Origin: Hyaloperonospora brassicae
Taxonomy: Eukaryota > Oomycota > Peronosporomycetes > Peronosporales > Peronosporaceae
Assembly: GCA_947650285.1 (NCBI GenBank)
Contig: CANTFL010000332.1
Span: forward strand, 248,001-312,000
DNA length: 64,000 nt
Direction of reading: 5' to 3'
Every line of letters begins with the position of its first letter. Positions within the stretch are counted from its first letter, which is position 1. Below the pieces are notes generated by a model. It saw nothing but the letters and a program-made list of their open reading frames with translations, searched no databases and had not been told where the DNA came from. Position numbers and translations under genes: made by a program. Shown here piece by piece: positions 10,464 to 20,900 of the stretch.

Positions 10464-10726
10464 TGAGCACATGTCACGTACCGCTTCAGCGATGGCGAAG
10501 ACAGACGCAGACTGCACTCGATACAGCAGCCAGTCGCGGCGCTTCAGCTCTGTCTCACGGATATCAGCCAATGACATGTGCTCGTCAGGTCCATGTGTTG
10601 ACGTTCAGCGCGCCAATGAGCAGATGGTATCCGTGCGACAGGGGTCGGTCCAGTCGTGGGAAAGGGGGGGGGCGGATAGACAATCCGACTGCGCCTGCGG
10701 TGAACCCGCGTAACAAAAGGCCGTTT
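10464..10726. repeat. 265-bp direct repeat, copy 2 (copy 1 at 667-929)
   Basis: Near-identical to 667-929. On the minus strand MSLADIRETELKRRDWLLYR runs in frame straight into the 52-bp minisatellite. Here the boundary is intact, whereas copy 1 is interrupted by the LTR. The identity of this segment is far higher than that of the gene relics lying between the two copies. Confidence 0.85.
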
Positions 10727-10789
10727 GATGGCCGACTTCGTTGAAAGGACCGCGAGGCCAAAAGTCGCGAAGGACTTTGGCTGGTGAGC

Positions 10790-11040
10790 ATTACCAACAC
10801 TACAAAACAGATGATCGATAGACTAATTGTTCGGACAGCTTCGTCCTTTGCTGGTCGGGCGTGATGTTGCACCCGAAGGATGGGCTGTGAAAGGCTGAGC
10901 CGGTAACAAAGGCCATCTCGTTCGCCGATGGGACACTCACCTGGCGTTTGATTTGCAGCTGATACGTATATCCGCAGTCGCCCGTGGACTTGCAGGCTCG
11001 AGTAGAGCACTATTCCACTCCATCCAATCGAGATTGTTAG
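10790..11040 (-). pseudogene. Possible C-terminal exon of an unknown Cys-containing protein
   Basis: A minus-strand frame entered from about 11010 reads CSTRACKSTGDCGYTYQL, continues about 60 codons and ends at a stop near 10795. It opens after a TAG that could be a 3' splice site. No upstream exon is found, and I do not recognise the protein. It may be a fragment left from a rearrangement. Confidence is low because it is short and rests on one frame. Confidence 0.25.
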
Positions 11041-12320
11041 TCGCTTCCGGCGTCGTTATTTCTTGTCGCCGCGTTGGACCCGCGTACGATTCTCCAACGT
11101 TATTCTCCTATGTAAAACTTCGTATGCCGAAGTCTTCGATGGAACAGCGAAACAGCGCCGCGCTTGGGGGGTGCAGAACGCGCCACGCCAAAGCGCCTGA
11201 CAGGTGTGAAACCTTAAGAAACGTCAAACAGCATTATTGGAGTGCGAATAGCTCGGCGGAGACACAGTGCCTAATTGCAAGCTGGTGTTTTACTTCCTGG
11301 AGTCAGAAGGATCGTCGGTTCATGCGGACCTGCCAGGACAAGCTATCACCAGCTAGGATGTCATGAAAAAACTTGCTCATACACTGTGCCAGTGAAGCGT
11401 CATAAACGTTTCATGCATAGGTTTACTTGTCTGTATCTTGTAATTGTCATCATAAAGTGTCATGCCTTGCGGTCCATTCTTGATGTACAAACGCGCTGCA
11501 ATACCAACAGCGTCGACGATACACGGTGTTTCTGCAATATCAGCAAAATAGCTACTGAACAGAGATCTGCTGTTGTTTGCGCTGTACCAGCGTACAGCGC
11601 AAGAAGCTGTCGGGCTTCATCAACGATAGTCATATCTTGACACGACCTAGCTGTAAGCTTTTATGTTTGTGTTTATCGGAACAGGATCCGAAATCGATAT
11701 GATCTCGACATCCCTAGCTTACTCGTAGCATCTGCCGAGCAATGCATCCTTTCACAGTGCACGACATTTCAGCGAATATGCACTCGTGAGCGCAAGTCAC
11801 AAATAGGATAGTCTTTTTACCTAGATCGTTTCAATACACTTGGACTAACGCGCCTCAACCTTTTCATGGCGAAAGATCGTAGTGAAGAACACAGAACGGT
11901 AATTCACTTCGAGCGTGGGTAATTGACCAGCGCGTCTGCTTGAATCTACTTCGATCATACATTTACGGCCCGTAGTGAGTGGGGAAAGGTCGGTGCTTGG
12001 TGCGTCTTTGCGGCGCTTACCCTCCATGAACGATGGTGGTGAGCGTTGTGGCCAAGGCACTTGTTACCTCAGTAACCGATAACGCTATTCTAAGGATCTC
12101 TGTAGCCAAGCCAAATGTATTTTGAGCATAGCGTCCTGCCGAGGTCTACTGCATTGGAGCACATGAACCAGATAACTGGTGAGCCCCTGCACTGATGACT
12201 GTGCAGGGTGTGTGGTCTCAAAACTTAATACACTGCAGAGGAAGTGAACAATCGGAGCAAGAACTGCTCAGAATAAGATAAAAGTGAAGCTGTATTTTGA
12301 CAAAGTATCTTTGCCTTGCT
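11041..12320. other. Spacer without a recognisable gene
   Basis: Short ORFs on both strands (for example 10953-11366 plus, 11845-12060 minus) show no family resemblance and overlap with no splice logic. I see no repeat or element end here except that the following segment (about 12330-12606) resembles an LTR. Confidence 0.3.
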
Positions 12321-12329
12321 CAAGGTATA

Positions 12330-12606
12330 TTAACCCACAAACTCCAGATATGGAACCTCGCTCACCACCCCAGGCGCGTGTCCAGCAGCGATTGGTAGTT
12401 TACGCTGTTGATAGTATGGCCTTTATGATATCAACCAAATAAACCATCAGTCAACCATTTGTAGAGCGGCACCGACTATTACCTCCAACGGTAATATTCC
12501 TTCGATATTGACTCGCAAGGGCAATGTTACAAATATAATCAGCTAAGACAATATTTACAAGGACACAACTCATGCCAATCACGTGTGACACGCTCACCCC
12601 GTTACA
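12330..12606 (-). repeat. Decayed relic of the TGTAACGGGG/CCCCGTTACA LTR family
   Basis: The segment ends CCCCGTTACA at 12606 and runs parallel to the last ~150 bp of the left-edge LTR: GATTGGTnG near the start, GTTGATA...TATCAAC, then ATTACC-TCCAAC-GGTAAT in the place of the left LTR's ATATCACC-ACTATC-GGTGATAT hairpin. The primary sequence has drifted but the inverted repeats remain. The left end is not clear. No gag or pol remains beside it, so it is a solo or broken LTR. Orientation matches the left-edge LTR as written. Confidence 0.55.
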
Positions 12607-12754
12607 TCAACCGTGCTTTTTTCGAACAATTTACGCAAACTTCACTGAAGACCGCAACAACCGATCCACGGATGTTTTGAGGCCAGAACCTCTCACTGTG
12701 TCGATGCATAGGCCGTCTTGTTACATTCTCATTGTAAAATGCATCATTTTCGTA

Positions 12755-12950
12755 ACGGGGTGACTCTATTTCATGAGATTGACAGTACTGGGGCCTGGAT
12801 ATCATTATTACCGTTGTGGAATAGTATTCGAGAACGTTGCCTTTGACGGCACTATTTTCTTAATTGGTAGTGAGTGACCTACTACTCATCGGCTGATACG
12901 GGTCATTATATCAGCCGATGGTGCCACCAATATTTGCTAGATAGGCGAAA
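12755..12950 (+). repeat. Second LTR-family relic, opposite orientation, with a perfect 12-bp hairpin
   Basis: It starts CGTAACGGGG (one change from the family end TGTAACGGGG). At about 12887-12920 it holds CATCGGCTGATA, a 10-nt loop and TATCAGCCGATG, a perfect 12-bp stem. The surrounding ATTGGT...ACCAAT places it opposite the 508-532 hairpin of the left-edge LTR read in reverse. The right end is uncertain. It lies about 150 bp from the previous relic in inverted arrangement. Confidence 0.4.
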
Positions 12951-13199
12951 CGAGCGGTGAGATGGCATTACAGCAGTTGTAACGAAGGATGCAGCGAAGG
13001 TGCGGTAGCTCTATGTCAGAGTACGGCTTCAAGCTGTATGAGCCACTTAAGTCGTGCACGAGATATATACACAAAGAGTCAACCAGCTGATATGATACAA
13101 CACGTTTTGGACCGCAAGAGTCTACTAGAGTACAGAGCCTTGACACTGTAAAGAATCTCAGCACTCCGTGTTGAAGAGGTTGCCTTGACAAGACACCTG

Positions 13200-13890
13200 A
13201 CTTTTAGGCTTCTACGTGCGAACTGGCGTTTATTTTGCTTTTTCTAAATCGATTGTAGAACCCTGACTAACTACTTTAATATAAGGTTTACCACCTATTG
13301 CAGCAATTTGGCATTATATGTTCACCGACTTACATGTGACTATATATACTTACTTGGAGGGATGACTCGTGTCAATCCCGATTTACGCACTTGGTCATTA
13401 TATCATTCGCGTACATAATACATCCTACAGGTAAAACGTACTTAGAAACCACCCTTTCTAATTCGAAACGCACAACCCAACCCCAGCAGCAAACTTTGCC
13501 ATTCGAAGTGGGTACGTGCATCTTGGTAAGTTGAATTACTTTCTGGACCAGACAACTTTTTTGTAGAGGGCAAGCTCTAGAAACTGTTCCCCTCTTCCGA
13601 GTTGGTGCTGTACCTTGGACCACTAGGAACGTGCGCACTTTTGAAATGTGATTGCACTTGGTAGTAACTTTTCGAAATGGTTAGTCACCATGATCAGGAC
13701 AAAAGCATATAACGCTGTAGGTGTCAGAGTGACAAGGCACCGCGTGATACTCTTCATGAAACTCATGAACGCAGCAAAGGGATTAACTAGAAGTATGGTG
13801 GAAACATTCGGCGTCTACTAATCTCGTCGTGTCCACGACATCTGATCAGCCTCGACCTCGGCCAATGCAGCCGACGTGCCAAGTTGGTCA
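13200..13890. other. Spacer downstream of NOM1
   Basis: No gene is evident. From about 13690 the sequence begins to show weak similarity to about 3996-4090 in the decayed block, so the duplication probably extends past the NOM1 stop codon. The short minus ORF at 13372-13638 has no recognised features. Confidence 0.3.
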
Positions 13891-13896
13891 GCGATG

Positions 13897-16800
13897 TCAA
13901 GCTGCTTCTTTGTAAGCTGACCCAGCTACCTTAGCAAGTTGGTCGAGCAAACTCTTGACACTTTTGACACGCTTTTTCAGCAACAACCGCAGTTTTGGAT
14001 CCGGTTGGCCGCGGAAGCTCGTCACGTGCTGATGGAGAAATACGGCAAGGCCATCAATCACGAGCTGCGCCTTCTTTGAATGTAGCAAACGCTGGAACGT
14101 CTGTGCCATCTCCAGTTCGCTCTCCACCGTAAGAATCTCTTCCAACACAACCCGCAGAAACAAAATGCTCTTCTCTTCCAACTGCGTAAAATCCAGCACC
14201 TTCAGACATGACAATGACAAACTGTTGCTCGTCACCAGCCCGGACAGCATTCGAGCCTGATTGTATATTCGTCGTGGCTTCTGTGACTCCATGATCTTGA
14301 AAATATCCCAGAACGCGAGCTGGAAAGTAAATTTGTATCTTGGATCCATCTCACACATTTTCTCGGCCAGCACTAGGTAGTACTTGTTGAACTTCTTCTC
14401 TTGACCACAGCAATGTAGCACCACACGGACAATTTCGCGTTCCTGTTTCTCCTTCAAGTGCAGCTGCAGAAGCCGCTCGTAGGCGTCGGAACAATCGGTC
14501 GCGCCCATGAGCGCGACAAAGATTTTCTTTCGGACATCTGTGTTCATGTGCTGCTTCTCCGCGAGTTTCAACAGCCGGTCGTTCTCGCGTGCAGTTTTCG
14601 CACTCGCATCAGCGTTTGCCTCATCACCACTCGACTTTTGCTGGTAACCGACCCACGTACCGCCAACTACCCACCAACGCCCGTCCTCGTCAGCGTGGAG
14701 CAGCTCGTGTAGCGATACACGTAGCGGGTTGTTGGCGTTGCCACACCTCGTCTTCACGCGGCCGAGCCACTTCTTTAGGGATGACACATCGTGTGCATTT
14801 CCACTAGAACTTCCGGAGTCGCGGTTACTACTGTGCTTGGATACCTTTTTGAGGTTGTAAATAAGGTCAAGAATGAAGCAGACACGTTCATCGCGCTGTT
14901 TTCCGCCATCCGCTTGTGATGCCTCGCCCACTTTCTTCTGCACAGCAGCAACCATTTGGCGCAGAGCGTCGGCATCGTCCGCGCGGAGTTGAGCGCCACC
15001 AACAAGTAAAAGCTGGTGAATAAGCTCAATGTCGGTCGACGAGAAGCTGCTCACGAACGCCCGAAAGAGGTCATACACGAGAGTACAGTGCACAACTCCG
15101 AAGTTGTACAGCATCATCACAAACAGCATCAAGTTTACTGGCACTTTGGACGTCCTTCCGTCGCCATCGTATTGGTCGACAGGCTGTATACCTGCGAACT
15201 CGCTGCGTTGTTGCTTCTCCTTCTCCACGCTGTCCATTAGTCTGCATACCAACTTTTCGACAAAGAACCCTCCCACTTCGCTGCCGACGCTGTGATACAG
15301 AGCTGCCACTAAAGCACCGCCAACCTTCGTAAGCGGTGCCATCACCTGTCGCGGGTGGCACGTCGTCTGAAGCAGCTTTTCCATCAATATCTTGTTGACG
15401 AGCGATCGACTGTTTTCACGGTACAACTTCTCGATATCTAAGACGACAGACCTGGACATTCGTATAAGAGCGTTAGTGACATCATATTTGCGCGTATCAT
15501 AGACACACACACGGCGTACTCCATGTTGGATTCAGATATACGGTTGAGTTGGCCATTCAATCGACGCCTCAGTTCCCTCAAAGCTTGGTCATTCAGCTGC
15601 AAAGACCCGGACTTTTCTGTAGCCGCTGTAGCGGAAGAAACCTCGGCTTTAGCTTGAAGATCGCGGCGAAGGTGGGGAGGCAAGTATGTCAATGGCGTCT
15701 CGGACCCACTCACTGACTTGATGACGGGTCGACCGTAGATATCTTCCACGACAGCAACACTCTCCTTATCTGCATCCTCGCCAGCCTCTTTATGCTGTTT
15801 GCTTTCTGCACCCCTAATGAGCTTTTCGTCATCACTCCCCTCTTCGCCTTCTTCCTGTTTTGATAGTCTTTGATCGTCACTACTATTCTCGTAAGGGCTA
15901 CCACAAGTCAACTGCTGGTTTCGCAACGTGTTCGCTTGAGCTTCGTCGCTGGCTTTATCTTCCTCCCCCTCGTCATCCGAACAAAACTGCGCAAGGTCCG
16001 TATCTGACTCGTCTTCAGACTCATCCGTAGGAAGCTCGTCCATGCCTTTCAGAAACTCAGCATCCTCTGCTTCTAGCAGCTTCATCTCGCGTCGAGTCTC
16101 TTCGTCCATCTCTACGTGGTCTTCGTAAGCACTGCTTACCTCTGATTTCGCACAATTGTCCGTCGCCTCAACCTCCTCCATCCCGCTTTCTCCGTCGTCT
16201 GAACGATGGCGAGTAGACTTACTTGGCTGGGTCTGTGCCTTGACCACTCTACACAGATATCGTAGATACCACACAACTCATTAGCTAATTCAGTGCCGAC
16301 GGTCGCCCCCTTTGCAGCAGATTGCCTACTCTGAAATATGGTTTAGCCCCAACAGAAAGTCCGCAAAGTCTTCCCCTAGTCCGTCCTTCGAGTATTCTCT
16401 GCAGCACCGCCAAAAGCCGACAGCGTCAGTTCGAACTTCAGTGCAAACGTACGATCACACCAGTGGAAAAGAAAGAGCAAATTCGAGCACTGCCTCACTT
16501 TTGCAGCTTTTTAAGCGCCGACTCGGATTTCGGGCCTGATGACGAGCCGAGTCCCAACTTGAGCTCCAAATTCTTAATCTCCGTATCTTCTGCACCCAGT
16601 GACTGCGAATTCCCTGCACAATTTGACATCAGTACTCACGAAACGCGATACTGCGCCTCCAGTTGTGGTGTATATCTGTCCACCTTTTGTACTCGCAGCT
16701 TCTGCTAAAAACTCGTGAAATGTATTCCTGATGCTCGAGTCTCCACGAGCTGTTGGAATACGCTTCTTTCCACGCACCGCATGTGCTCGCACGCGCTTCG

Positions 16801-16912
16801 TCACTGCTGAGTTATCGATCTCGTCCTTGCGCTGGCGCTTGCGGGTCCCTCGTTTCTTCCTATCGCGCTCCTGTCTGCGCTTGTCCTTGCGGGACACCAC
16901 ATCCCCAGCCAT
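13897..16912 (-). CDS. NOM1: NOM1/Sgd1-like nucleolar MIF4G-MA3 protein, with lesions in the N-terminal part
   Basis: Members of this family act in the nucleolus in 40S subunit maturation. The 537-codon frame 15510-13897 carries a MIF4G helical-repeat region (about 15510-14740) and an MA3 region (about 14610-14220, including YNQARMLSGL). Upstream, 16248-15500 holds an acidic stretch, then YLPPHLRR and the LNGQLNRISESNM segment typical of the family. The basic Lys/Arg-rich start MAGDVVSRKDKRRQERDR lies at 16912. Two introns fit GT-AG and phase: 16399-16498 (100 nt) and 16249-16329 (81 nt), joining LNHISE to VVKAQTQ. Three breaks remain: a one-base shift near 16706, an in-frame TGA at 16636-16638, and a 2-bp shift in a GT repeat near 15500-15512. 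Either the gene is decaying or the assembly has errors. It is divergent from PLD across a 265-bp promoter interval. Confidence 0.85.
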
Positions 16913-16954
16913 TGGTGACGAGACGGAAGTAAACTACGTGTCTCCAAGGAATAT

Positions 16955-17062
16955 GTGACCGTCCAAAACAGTTCGTGACCGTCCAAAACAGTTCGTGACC
17001 GTCCAAAACAGTTCGTGACCGTCCAAAACAGTTCGTGACCGTCAAAACAGTTTGTGGCGTCA
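16955..17062 (+). repeat. 20-bp tandem repeat in the divergent NOM1/PLD promoter interval
   Basis: GTGACCGTCCAAAACAGTTC is repeated head to tail. Four copies are essentially perfect, one is shortened by 1 bp and one is diverged (GTGGCGTCAAAAACA). The array fills about 40% of the 265 bp between the NOM1 start (16912) and the PLD start (17177). It lies outside any coding frame with an ATG, so it may be an expanded regulatory site shared by the two divergent genes or only a neutral minisatellite. Confidence 0.9.
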
Positions 17063-17176
17063 AAAACAATACGGGCCGTCGTTAGAACGCGTGACTCTTT
17101 TCTTCATGAAAAAGGGTACGGTACCAAATCAGAAGTCGAGTTAGAAACGGATCTATTGACAGAACGAAACGAGAAG

Positions 17177-18757
17177 ATGGCGCGTCGACCTCGTCGCGGC
17201 GACGGCGTCGTCTCCTATGGACTTCTGTGGGCGTTTGCGTGCGCGTTTCTAGTCGCTGTTTGCTTCTTCCCACGTCAACCGACAGCTGTTGAGCCGTCCG
17301 TTGCTCTCAAGTCGCACGTTTATGACGAAAGAGAATTTATTTCGAACGCCGATATTGGCGGCAGAGCGACGATGTCGCTGGTCGAGTCGCTTCCCGTGGG
17401 GGACTTTGAGCTCTCGTCGACTGTCCTACAGACGTTTGAGGTCCTCATGCGCCACGTCGAAGCTGCGACGACGTCGGTTGACCTCAGTGCCATGTACTGG
17501 AATTTGTTGGGCAAAGAAGACCGAAAAACGTACTCTGCGTTAGAAATGTCAAAATTCGGAGCGGATCGCGGCAAACAGTTACTATTTGCGTTACGCGATG
17601 CCGCGCGTCGAGGCGTTCGAATTCGGATTGTGACAGCACCGCAACAGGTGAAAGGAACGGAACTGTTGCCAAGTGAAGTGCAGTTGCTGGTGGACGCAGC
17701 GCCTGAATATGTGGTTGCCAGGTGCTGGAACGGCTCCGAGTGGTACGGCAGCGGCATTCTGCACCAGAAGATATGGATTTTTGACTCGCGCCATATTTAC
17801 GTGGGCAGTGCAAACATGGACTGGAAATCGCTGGCGCAAGTGATGGAAGTGGGTGTGGTGATGGAGAACGTGGCCTCAACGTCGCCTGTTATTCGAGACA
17901 TTCAGAACTTGTTCGAGACGTGGTGGATGTTTGCGTCGTCCGAACTACTGCTGGCCAAGACAGCCTCGTACTTTTCTGACACGTTTCAGCATGACTTACA
18001 GGTCCCTGTGTGGTCACTGTACCTGCCGGAAGAGAAGAGGAGCGAGGACCCGTTCAGGAAAGCTGGGATCTTGGCGCTAGGGAACATCTCGCATCAGCTG
18101 CAAACGCAGTTTAGCAATCCAGATGGCGTGTCGACTACGGCGCACCTGTTCGTGGCGGCGGCTCCACTCGAAGTGACTGCTGGTCGCTCGCGAGCTTTCG
18201 ACGAAGACGCGCTGGTGTACACGATTCGATCAGCCAGATCATTCGTGAGTCTCAGCGTCATGGACTTCGCGCCGTTTTCGATGTACACACCAGGGTCTCT
18301 CCATTGGCCAGTTCTCAATGATGCGCTCTTGGCTGGAATCTATGGCAAATCCAAACTGCGCGTGCGGCTGCTCATTAGCCAGTGGCAGCACACTGACCCT
18401 CAGGTGCTACAAGCTCTTGCCACGTTGCAGAAACAGGCAGCGTTGTGCCAATATACGCGCGCTCGATGCTCCGGGCGACTCGAGATCAAGATTTTCCAAG
18501 TCCCAGGTTGGCAAAATACGACCTCCAGTCTTGGGAGAAAAGCTCTGTGGCCCTCGTACACTCGTGTAAATCATGCCAAGTTTATTGTCACCGACGCGCG
18601 CGCGAACATAGGCACGAGTAACATGGAGTGGGGCTACTTCTACACCACAGCAGGGGCTAGCGTCAATACGGACCATGAATCGACACGGAAAGCTCTGGAG
18701 AATGTGTTTGAGCGAAACTGGAACTCAACTTACGCTCGACCTTTGCACATGCCGTAG
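17177..18757 (+). CDS. PLD3/4-like phospholipase D family protein, membrane-anchored
   Basis: The first ATG in the long frame is at 17177, giving 526 residues; the codons before it contain no ATG. After a basic N-terminus there is one hydrophobic segment (about residues 12-32), which suggests a type II anchor or uncleaved signal. Two HKD catalytic motifs are complete: HQKIWIFD (H196, K198, D203) followed by GSANMDW, and HAKFIVTD (H466, K468, D473) followed by GTSNMEW. The spacing, the WNGS and NMDW/NMEW motifs, and the anchor match the PLD3/PLD4 family, whose animal members are lysosomal 5' exonucleases acting on single-stranded nucleic acid. Lipid hydrolysis is the alternative. No intron is required. 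It is divergent from NOM1 and convergent with the multicopper oxidase, whose stop is only about 55 bp away. A decayed copy lies at 5660-6080. Confidence 0.9.
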   Translation: MARRPRRGDGVVSYGLLWAFACAFLVAVCFFPRQPTAVEPSVALKSHVYDEREFISNADIGGRATMSLVESLPVGDFELSSTVLQTFEVLMRHVEAATTSVDLSAMYWNLLGKEDRKTYSALEMSKFGADRGKQLLFALRDAARRGVRIRIVTAPQQVKGTELLPSEVQLLVDAAPEYVVARCWNGSEWYGSGILHQKIWIFDSRHIYVGSANMDWKSLAQVMEVGVVMENVASTSPVIRDIQNLFETWWMFASSELLLAKTASYFSDTFQHDLQVPVWSLYLPEEKRSEDPFRKAGILALGNISHQLQTQFSNPDGVSTTAHLFVAAAPLEVTAGRSRAFDEDALVYTIRSARSFVSLSVMDFAPFSMYTPGSLHWPVLNDALLAGIYGKSKLRVRLLISQWQHTDPQVLQALATLQKQAALCQYTRARCSGRLEIKIFQVPGWQNTTSSLGRKALWPSYTRVNHAKFIVTDARANIGTSNMEWGYFYTTAGASVNTDHESTRKALENVFERNWNSTYARPLHMP

Positions 18758-18812
18758 CTCAAAACCTTAGGCTCTGCGAAGACGCCTCACACGCGTATGA
18801 CACCACATTGTT

Positions 18813-20846
18813 CTATTCCACCTCGTCGCTAGTATTCTTGTTCCTACCACCTCCTTCGTCCGCGTCGCTCTCGCTCGCGGCCTCTGCCTGACTTTCTTCG
18901 TCGTCTTCTCCCGCGTCACTCGTAGAGTCAACTTCGTCTTCGTCAGTAGTGTCTATTTCCGCAGCATCTGCAGAGTCGTCCATACCTTCCGTGTCGTATT
19001 TGTCCTCGTCACTGTCAGAAGTAGATGCATCGCCTCCTCCTTCACCCTCTTCACCTTTATCAGGACGAGCGTACACCTTCACGAGTTGTGACATACCGGC
19101 GTCACCGTGGGAAGCCATGTGGCAATGCGCAAGGATGTTTCCCACCATGTGGTCGCGCGGAGTAAAACGGATCCACACTTTTCCACGAAAGAGCGGCAGT
19201 GTGTCGCGCCATTCGCCCACCTCAAACATTTCTCCATCCGGGTCTGTGTCAGTGTCCATATCCGAAACTTGAAAATGCGTCGAGTGTATATGGAACGGGT
19301 GGTTCATCGTGCGGCATTGACTTGACTTCGCGGAACCACTATCCGCGTCGCACGACCATATTTCTGGCTTTCTGTAATCTCTGACTGAAAGCCGCCATTC
19401 TTGCAGCTCATTGACAGGCATTGAGTGATTGATGTACGTCATATCGAGCTTCTTGTGGTTGACGCCATACATCATCATTCCCTTCTCCATCCAGACGGAA
19501 AACTCAAAGTCGTACTTGTTGCGCCCTGCAATGGTCGATGCGGAGTTCGCACTTCCAATTGTATTCTCCATATACGAAGGTCGCTTTGGCAGCGTCGATA
19601 CAAGAGTAGTGGCTACGAAGCGTTTGCTTGCGTCAGAGTCTTCGTCTTCCTCGCTCACCTTGATCGTCACGATACGCTGAGATGGTATACGATGCTGGTT
19701 CACTCGACCCAATAATTCGTTGCGAGAGCTCGCACAATCAGTCTCGAGGTAAAACTCACCACTGTCAGCACACGTGATGGCTACGTCGGCACGTCCCCCG
19801 GGCGGAATAACAACCACGTCCTTTGCCTTCGGTTTGTTGAAGTATATACCGTCCATCGCCAAGACATAAAGTGCACAGCTGCTGTCGCCACTTACCACGA
19901 GCTCGATGATATTGTTTGCAATAGCGTTTATCAAACGCAAACGCTTGTATTCACCGACCAGGAGATCCAGCGTTGGCAAGTATTGCCCATTCACGAAAAC
20001 TGTAGGAAGCGACGTATCGTTCAGCGGCACGTCTGCATCATCTTCCGCAATTTCGAGATCGGTCATCCAAACAGTGCGCGTTTGGCTCTTTTTATCCAGC
20101 GTGTCCACGTGCCCCAATTGTGACGATGAAGAGTTACGTGTGTTTTCGATCGCGTACTGAATATCATCGTGCACGTTGTGACAGTTCTCGACGCACACTG
20201 CTTGCAGAATCATGACAAGGTCATCCATGGCAGCCAAGTCTGTCGAGAAATCAGCCGGTCGATCAGCCACAATCAGCGCTCCTGCCATCATTCCGTTGAG
20301 CTGCGAGTTCACATTGCCATGCGAGTGGGAATGGTACCAAAACGTTCCTGCTGGGTGGTCGGGGCCAATGTCGTACACGTACTTGCGCTGTCCGCGCGGC
20401 TCCACAATGGGAGCCACATTGTCTGCGTCCCCCATTGGCGACACATGCATCCCATGCACATGCAGGTTGGTGTTATTGTTCGTACCAGCTCCCAACAAGT
20501 TCACGAGAGTCACAACTAGACGGTCACCTGGACAAACTTTGATCGCCGGGCCTGGCAATAGCCCGTTGTACGACCTGGTGGTAAAGTCCACGTAGTCGCT
20601 CGTGAACCGCTTCACTTGCACCGACAACTTGACCTGCAGCTCTCCCGTTCCATTCTTGGCAGTCGGCAGGTCTTCCATCTCCGAGTACGCGCCGGCCGAG
20701 CCGCTGGGCTTCAGCTTTGTCCATTGCTTCACGCAGTCCGATTCATAGATTGTCGGCTGACGCAGTGCCTGGTAGTCGTGTAAGGCAGTGATCGCGTCAA
20801 GTGCGACGGAAAAGAAAATCCCTTCCAAGAAGACGGACGCGCGCAT
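18813..20846 (-). CDS. Secreted multicopper oxidase (laccase/ferroxidase-like) with an acidic tail
   Basis: I chose ATG at 20846 (677 residues); the frame stays open 18 codons further upstream but without an ATG. A hydrophobic stretch near the start (about residues 5-22) is a probable signal peptide. All four copper motifs are present: HVHGMH (129-134), WYHSHSHG (170-177), HPFHIH (516-521) and HCHMASHGDAGM (574-585), giving the trinuclear ligands and a type 1 site with an axial Met. Three cupredoxin domains fit the length. The last ~80 residues are extremely rich in Asp, Glu and Ser, unusual for laccases and likely disordered. The family oxidises phenols or metal ions with reduction of oxygen to water; the substrate cannot be told. 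It ends close to the PLD gene, convergently. A C-terminal relic copy lies at 6190-6990. Confidence 0.93.
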   Translation of the reverse strand: MRASVFLEGIFFSVALDAITALHDYQALRQPTIYESDCVKQWTKLKPSGSAGAYSEMEDLPTAKNGTGELQVKLSVQVKRFTSDYVDFTTRSYNGLLPGPAIKVCPGDRLVVTLVNLLGAGTNNNTNLHVHGMHVSPMGDADNVAPIVEPRGQRKYVYDIGPDHPAGTFWYHSHSHGNVNSQLNGMMAGALIVADRPADFSTDLAAMDDLVMILQAVCVENCHNVHDDIQYAIENTRNSSSSQLGHVDTLDKKSQTRTVWMTDLEIAEDDADVPLNDTSLPTVFVNGQYLPTLDLLVGEYKRLRLINAIANNIIELVVSGDSSCALYVLAMDGIYFNKPKAKDVVVIPPGGRADVAITCADSGEFYLETDCASSRNELLGRVNQHRIPSQRIVTIKVSEEDEDSDASKRFVATTLVSTLPKRPSYMENTIGSANSASTIAGRNKYDFEFSVWMEKGMMMYGVNHKKLDMTYINHSMPVNELQEWRLSVRDYRKPEIWSCDADSGSAKSSQCRTMNHPFHIHSTHFQVSDMDTDTDPDGEMFEVGEWRDTLPLFRGKVWIRFTPRDHMVGNILAHCHMASHGDAGMSQLVKVYARPDKGEEGEGGGDASTSDSDEDKYDTEGMDDSADAAEIDTTDEDEVDSTSDAGEDDEESQAEAASESDADEGGGRNKNTSDEVE

Positions 20847-20900
20847 GCGACGCTGACTGAGCGACCTGAGCAATGCACCGAAATCCGCTCCACGAGTCAA

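Noticed and set aside
9890..10577. Three overlapping minus-strand ORFs (195, 125 and 153 codons) as genes
   Set aside because: They are the same 52-bp repeat read in three frames; the periodic GEEERSRSV/THVSHSNGG peptide pattern is a repeat artefact.
16399..16498. Treating the NOM1 exon pieces as separate genes
   Set aside because: GT-AG introns of 100 and 81 nt join the pieces in the right phase and protein order, so one spliced gene is simpler.
16705..16746. A 42-nt intron to explain the first NOM1 frame change
   Set aside because: GT-AG ends exist, but splicing would keep the same frame and not restore the expected one. A one-base indel explains it better.
17054..17176. Longer N-terminus for the PLD protein
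   Set aside because: The extension begins at a GTG and contains no ATG. The ATG at 17177 gives a natural anchor segment, so the upstream codons are likely 5' UTR.
20847..20900. Longer multicopper oxidase start
   Set aside because: The first codon would be TTG; ATG at 20846 precedes a plausible signal peptide.
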